Part shown: positions 21,390 through 24,781 of the stretch, piece after piece | How the letters are laid out: every line of letters starts with the position of its first letter | Position numbering within the stretch: the stretch's first letter is position 1 | Assembly (NCBI GenBank): GCA_044223895.1 | Contig: JBGALL010000021.1 | Coordinates: forward strand, 1-24,781 | Reading direction: 5' to 3' | DNA length: 24,781 nt | DNA from: CAKZSU01 sp044223895 | GTDB taxonomy: Bacteria > Patescibacteriota > Microgenomatia > UBA10105 > UBA927 | Translations under genes and position numbers: made by a program | The notes under the pieces: model-generated | The model's input: the letters and a program-made list of their open reading frames with translations, nothing else | What the model was told of the DNA's origin: nothing | The model's database searches: none

Positions 21390-21401
21390 CTGTTGTAGGA
21401 T
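21373..21401 (+). promoter_or_regulatory. sigma70-type promoter, leaderless start of the 28-codon ORF
   Basis: TTGCTG at 21373-21378, 17-bp spacer, TAGGAT at 21396-21401, then exactly 6 nt to an ATG at 21408. It overlaps the end of the YpfJ-type gene. Confidence 0.45.
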
Positions 21402-21407
21402 ACCCCT

Positions 21408-21494
21408 ATGAATTATTTAGAAGCACGACCTGGACTCTATCGCCACCTCCAAAGAGAAGCAACAAGCAACTATAGCAGCGATGTCTACAACTAA
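21408..21494 (+). CDS. 28-codon ORF: leader peptide or frameshifted N-terminus
   Basis: ATG at 21408, 28 codons (MNYLEARPGLYRHL to SSDVYN), stop TAA at 21492-21494. A promoter places the transcript start at its ATG, so it should be translated. It overlaps the ATG of the next gene (21481) by 14 nt in another frame. Three readings fit: a translated leader that couples to the next gene, the true N-terminus of the next protein separated by a frameshift, or chance. Its P-G-x-Y-R pattern resembles the N-terminus of the protein at 92-862 (ELLPGSYR). Confidence 0.45.
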   Translation: MNYLEARPGLYRHLQREATSNYSSDVYN

Positions 21495-22050
21495 TTTCTC
21501 AGATTTATACAACCATGGATTTGGCTATGGTGGAATTTGTATCTTTGAAAAAAATCAATCGATACAACGGACAAGTGATATTGTTCAATCAATCTTTCTA
21601 TCTCGGGGGACGGATAAACCAGAAGTTATCAGCTTTGATATGACTTCAGCAGATCAGATACAAAACATCCAAAGGTATAGATATGAACTCCAACAATTAT
21701 TCAATCAGAAGCCGCTACTATTTGTAGATACATCAGCCCCATTACCTGCACATGCAGAGATTACTACTATCAATTATCTTCATAGTCGCGAATTACTAAG
21801 AACGATGAGATCCGGAATCTATGAATACTCTGACAGGTGGAGGAATAAAAGAACCGATAAAACACCCGACTGTTTAATTCTCATTTCAGCAAACGCCACC
21901 CCACGGTATAGTGAAGAATTAGGGAGAGTATGGACAGCAAGAAACGAGGGATTTGATACACTCGAACGTTTATATGATAAGACCTCTGAAAAAGTCGGGA
22001 TAGACATGTTGATGGTTAATCACGCTGAAACATTTGCGAATATTGAGTAA
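21481..22050 (+). CDS. hypothetical protein
   Basis: A 189-residue protein that I do not recognise. It begins MSTTNFSDLYNHGFGYGGIC and shows an alpha/beta pattern: ICIFEKN strand, helix with IVQSIFLSRG, KPEVISFDM strand, a helix ending QQLFNQ, KPLLFVDTS strand, a helix with RELLRTMRSGIYEY, and DCLILISANATPRYSEELGRV. The alternation of strands and helices with acidic residues at strand ends (ISFD, LLFVD) suggests a nucleotide-binding or hydrolase-like fold, but no Walker loop or catalytic motif is seen. The ATG lacks a Shine-Dalgarno sequence and lies within the end of the 28-codon ORF. The next gene starts 19 bp after its stop. Confidence 0.6.
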   Translation: MSTTNFSDLYNHGFGYGGICIFEKNQSIQRTSDIVQSIFLSRGTDKPEVISFDMTSADQIQNIQRYRYELQQLFNQKPLLFVDTSAPLPAHAEITTINYLHSRELLRTMRSGIYEYSDRWRNKRTDKTPDCLILISANATPRYSEELGRVWTARNEGFDTLERLYDKTSEKVGIDMLMVNHAETFANIE

Positions 22051-22062
22051 ATCCATAACAAT
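22034..22062 (+). promoter_or_regulatory. weak sigma70-type promoter, leaderless start
   Basis: TTGCGA at 22034-22039, 17-bp spacer, AACAAT at 22057-22062 (four of six consensus bases), 6 nt before the ATG at 22069. It overlaps the end of the preceding gene. Confidence 0.3.
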
Positions 22063-22068
22063 AGCGTT

Positions 22069-23763
22069 ATGTCTCCAGATACTTCTAAAGAATTGCCGGT
22101 AAGTATTCAAAAAACGCGTCGTGAATTCCTAAAAAGTGCGTTCGGAGTAGGTACCGGAGCTTTATTGGCAGGTGTTGGAGCAAGTGAATTAGCTGATATA
22201 GCAACTGCAATTCCTTCTACAGCAGAAACGGCTATACAACCGTATGAAAATTTAGATCAGCAATTTTTGTTTGGTGATCATGTCTTATATATAGATGAAA
22301 CGAAACATTTACTCGCTGACAATCCACAGTCAATTGTCAGTGGAGAGATACGAGCCAGTCATGTTCGTGCAGCCAAGTCATACACTGCTGATATACCCGT
22401 GTTTAATGAAAATCAACCCCAGCAAACCCCTATAGAGTTTCTTTCTGGAATTAATTCCTCGAGTAAGAAAAGTAATGAATCTCTTGAATCTCTACAATGG
22501 ATCTTGGATCACGGTCATTCCATTATCACTTGTGATACCGAAATACCGGCTTGGAATGATGAATTGATGCAAACCTTCATTGCAACAAAAGTTGGAGCCG
22601 AAATGGTTAAGGTAACAGCAGCCTACTATTCGATTGCCGAAGCAATACGACAGGGAAAAGCCATGGTAACCAAAGATACACTACCTTCCACGACCAGACG
22701 AACGTTTTTACAACTCGGAGGCAGTGCTCTAGCTGCCTTAGCTACCGGACTTGGTATGTCAGCTTTTGGGAGTGAATCTAAGGTTACTTCAAGTGTTTCT
22801 AATGAACCTTCGGTACAAATAACCCAACTAACCACCGCAATTGAAAATGATTTAGCAGGACTTCTTTCTGGAAAGGAAGCCAAAGTTTTTGCGGATATTC
22901 TCGTCCATCAACGAAGTTTAAACATGTTGCGAAATGCAGATATTGGAGCAGAGTTTATCAATGCTAATAAAAATAACGTTGATCAAGATCAGGAAAAATT
23001 ATCTTTTCTGTTTAAGGCTGGGGGAGGTCATGCAGATATTGTTCTCTACCGTAGACAAACCTATGAACAACAAGACGAACAGATACGTAGCTATGCCTCA
23101 GAACTGATAGATACGTATACCGAATTATTTGATTCCCCTCAGGAATCTCGACTAGATAATGCTGATAATCGTGAGTTGGGATGGAGGTTTTTGTATCAGG
23201 CCCAAGTCGGATTTGGATTGCCATCAGGTCATGGTAGAATTGAAGATACTTATAGACAATTTAAACTTCCCGAGTCTCTTCCTAAATCTACAGCTATGGT
23301 CTTTGTCGAAACATTTCAACGAAAATTGGATCAAATGTCTGCTGAAAAAAGAAAAGTAATGGAACCTTATCTTGAAGAATATATTTCCCGTTTGTCTTCG
23401 TACATGATGGATGAAGATATTCCATCGAATGGAATTCCAACCTTAGATGCACTTCATTTATATCCTGAATTACATCCCGAACAAGATATGCGTAAGGCAA
23501 TTACTGTGTTTGACCAATATCAAGGCAAGACTATGGCAGATCTTGCATTAGAAACTGATAAACAATTTGATTCAAAAGTTCTTGAAGTACACCTATTGTA
23601 TGGCTATATTTCCTATCTGGGAGTTCCCCGCCCGGTGTATATCAATTTGCACCGCAGTGCTTTGGACCAGCCATTAGAGGGTCAGTTATTGTATGGCTCA
23701 GTAAGTAAAGATACTTCTCAGAGGATTGATATGTCATTTACAGAGGTGCATTCTGATGACTAA
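22069..23763 (+). CDS. unknown protein with two Tat-like (twin-arginine) segments
   Basis: A 564-residue protein of unknown function. The N-terminus has a classical twin-arginine signal: KTRREFLKSAF (15-25) followed by a weakly hydrophobic Gly/Ala stretch (GVGTGALLAGVGAS, 26-39). A second segment of the same design occurs in the middle: TTRRTFLQLGGSALAALATG (208-227), then LGMSAFGSES. The 160 residues between them are polar and contain DHGHSIITCDTEIPAW (148-162). The C-terminal 320 residues are helical and acidic (FADILVHQRSLNMLRN, KAGGGHADIVLY, then Glu/Lys-rich helices) and end in a region rich in aromatics and Pro. The centre faintly recalls TraB-type proteins, but the match is not good enough to name. 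Export or membrane insertion through Tat is likely for at least the first signal; tatC is not in the window. It overlaps the next gene by 8 bp. Confidence 0.75.
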   Translation: MSPDTSKELPVSIQKTRREFLKSAFGVGTGALLAGVGASELADIATAIPSTAETAIQPYENLDQQFLFGDHVLYIDETKHLLADNPQSIVSGEIRASHVRAAKSYTADIPVFNENQPQQTPIEFLSGINSSSKKSNESLESLQWILDHGHSIITCDTEIPAWNDELMQTFIATKVGAEMVKVTAAYYSIAEAIRQGKAMVTKDTLPSTTRRTFLQLGGSALAALATGLGMSAFGSESKVTSSVSNEPSVQITQLTTAIENDLAGLLSGKEAKVFADILVHQRSLNMLRNADIGAEFINANKNNVDQDQEKLSFLFKAGGGHADIVLYRRQTYEQQDEQIRSYASELIDTYTELFDSPQESRLDNADNRELGWRFLYQAQVGFGLPSGHGRIEDTYRQFKLPESLPKSTAMVFVETFQRKLDQMSAEKRKVMEPYLEEYISRLSSYMMDEDIPSNGIPTLDALHLYPELHPEQDMRKAITVFDQYQGKTMADLALETDKQFDSKVLEVHLLYGYISYLGVPRPVYINLHRSALDQPLEGQLLYGSVSKDTSQRIDMSFTEVHSDD

Positions 23764-24499
23764 ATCTCTCCACACTCTTCGGTATCGCGAACTTTTTCAC
23801 CAACAGGTATCAATAGCCCAATTACAATCTTCTGTGCCTGCAAGTAAGAGAGTAGTTATTTTTTCGGATAGTCATTTCGATAGCCACTTCGATGAAGCAC
23901 GGTTTCAACAGTTTAGAGAAATTATCGAATCAGCAGATATGGTCGTCATCAATGGAGATTTTTGGGCAGATAAAACCATTACCTTTAACGAATTTGTGAA
24001 TTCAGAATGGAAACGATTATTTCCACTCTTGAAACAGAAGAAGGCTTTTTATATTTTTGGGAATCATGATATGCCTGCTCATTCTGATCAACGAATATTC
24101 GAGTTCTGTGAGCAAGCAGGATTTTCCCTTAAACTTTCTGCTGGGTCGATACAGTTGCATATTGAGCATGGACATTTACGTTCTGGCCTCCTAGTAAAAC
24201 TTGTTTTAACAACATTTGAAATGCGTCCTAAATTATTACAAAGACTAACATCACCGTTAGAAATAGTTAATTATCTTGATACGTACCTGTTTAAAAAAAC
24301 ACGCAAGCACATCCTTGGTCATCTCAACCATAGCTTCAAACATCAGTGGAAAAATATTAGTGAGTATTTAGTCATGGGACATACCCATATTCCTGAACTG
24401 GATCATGAGCACCACTATCTTAATGTAGGATTAACCCATAATGGGTTTTTTTCATATGCGGTAATTCAAAATAATCAAATTCAATTGATCTCACAATAA
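23756..24499 (+). CDS. calcineurin-like metallophosphoesterase
   Basis: A 247-residue metallophosphoesterase with the complete set of metal-binding motifs: SDSHFD (37-42), INGDFWAD (65-72), FGNHD (101-105), EHGH (137-140) and MGHTHIPE (207-214). The general layout resembles UDP-2,3-diacylglucosamine hydrolase-like (LpxH-type) enzymes, with a helical insertion between HGH and GHTH (about 141-200). The substrate is not known, and the other lipid A genes are absent here. The first motif is followed by a near-repeat of itself (SHFDSHFD), encoded by an imperfect 12-nt tandem duplication. The ATG at 23756 overlaps the preceding stop codon and has AGAGGTG a few bases upstream; an upstream in-frame ATG at 23726 would lie deep inside the preceding gene and is less likely. 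Confidence 0.9.
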   Translation: MTKSLHTLRYRELFHQQVSIAQLQSSVPASKRVVIFSDSHFDSHFDEARFQQFREIIESADMVVINGDFWADKTITFNEFVNSEWKRLFPLLKQKKAFYIFGNHDMPAHSDQRIFEFCEQAGFSLKLSAGSIQLHIEHGHLRSGLLVKLVLTTFEMRPKLLQRLTSPLEIVNYLDTYLFKKTRKHILGHLNHSFKHQWKNISEYLVMGHTHIPELDHEHHYLNVGLTHNGFFSYAVIQNNQIQLISQ

Positions 24500-24538
24500 G
24501 ATCAAATTGACATAGTAGCCAGGTCTGCAGAGATCAGG

Positions 24539-24544
24539 TAGTAT
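24539..24544 (+). promoter_or_regulatory. possible -10 box of dnaE
   Basis: TAGTAT, 7 nt before the dnaE ATG at 24552, at the position seen in other leaderless genes here. No good -35 box is at the right distance; TTGACA at 24507-24512 is 26 bp upstream, too far. Confidence 0.3.
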
Positions 24545-24551
24545 ATGTCTC

Positions 24552-24781
24552 ATGGCTGAATTTGTTCATCTTCATACCCACTCAGAATTTTCATTACTCG
24601 ATGGTTTAGGAAAACTTCAAAAACTTATAGATCGCGCCAAATCCTACAATATGGATTCATTGGCACTTACCGATCATGGAGCAATGTATGGAATTTTTAA
24701 GTTCTATATGAAAGCCAAAGCTTCTGGTATAAAACCCATTTTAGGTGTAGAAACCTATGTCGCCAGAAGAAGTCGCCATGA
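24552..24781 (+). CDS. dnaE: DNA polymerase III alpha subunit, N-terminal part (runs off the window)
   Basis: The first 76 codons of DnaE, cut by the window end. The start of the PHP domain is clear: FVHLHTHSEFSLLDG (4-18), SLALTDHGAMYG and IKPILGVETYV. The HxH pair, the TDHG motif and the GVE segment carry PHP metal ligands and are unchanged from active PHP domains, so a functional Mn/Zn site, and perhaps PHP-based proofreading, is plausible. DnaE is the replicative polymerase; which subfamily (DnaE1 or DnaE3) cannot be told from this fragment. An ATG at 24545 stops after four codons and is not the start. Confidence 0.95.
   Translation, partial: MAEFVHLHTHSEFSLLDGLGKLQKLIDRAKSYNMDSLALTDHGAMYGIFKFYMKAKASGIKPILGVETYVARRSRH

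Noticed and set aside
24485..24505. Inverted repeat TTGATCT/AGATCAA at the end of the metallophosphoesterase gene
   Set aside because: Seven weak base pairs and no T-tract; not convincing as terminator or operator.

Overview
The window is AT-rich bacterial DNA that is densely packed with mostly single-copy housekeeping genes and many proteins I cannot name. The best guess from memory of gene content is a member of the Candidate Phyla Radiation (Patescibacteria), perhaps Microgenomates-like. Reasons: compact genes, a MurT/GatD pair, GatCAB, PolX, LemA/HtpX, a collagen-like surface protein and many small orphan proteins. UGA is used as a stop, so the recoded genetic code of some CPR groups is not in use. 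This placement is inference; no rRNA is present.

Layout. 1-3773: a possible arylamine-N-acetyltransferase-like protein, a minus-strand putative metallopeptidase, a minus-strand SAM methyltransferase and a membrane-anchored protein with a duplicated domain. 3838-5897: a structured GC-rich palindrome, tRNA-Asp (minus) and polX. 5977-7140: a secreted collagen-like gene broken by a perfect 14-bp tandem duplication, ending in a strong terminator. 7249-8705: lemA-htpX. 8750-11758: two orphan genes, a perfect CIRCE operator and clpB without its N-domain. 11772-13466: two minus-strand orphan genes (one pseudopilin-like), a glycine-zipper stress protein and terminators. 13491-15727: murT-gatD. 15767-16687: two orphan helical proteins, convergent. 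16794-20539: gatC-gatA-gatB plus a methyltransferase-like gene. 20592-24499: a YpfJ-type metallopeptidase, a 28-codon ORF, an orphan gene, a protein with two Tat-like signals and a metallophosphoesterase. 24552-end: 5' part of dnaE.

How genes work together. GatCAB makes Gln-tRNA(Gln) and/or Asn-tRNA(Asn) by transamidation. MurT/GatD amidates peptidoglycan glutamate. ClpB (HrcA/CIRCE control), HtpX and the stress protein belong to protein quality control and stress. PolX and DnaE both carry PHP domains.

The main observations are three. First, about a dozen genes have a sigma70-type promoter whose -10 box ends 5-8 nt before the start codon, so their mRNAs should be leaderless; a smaller set has short leaders with AGGAGG. 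Second, a palindromic repeat occurs twice, once inside gatD as in-frame coding sequence and once between gatC and gatA. Third, the collagen-like gene carries a duplication that looks recent and that removal of 14 bp would exactly repair. I found no CRISPR array, transposase, integrase or rRNA.
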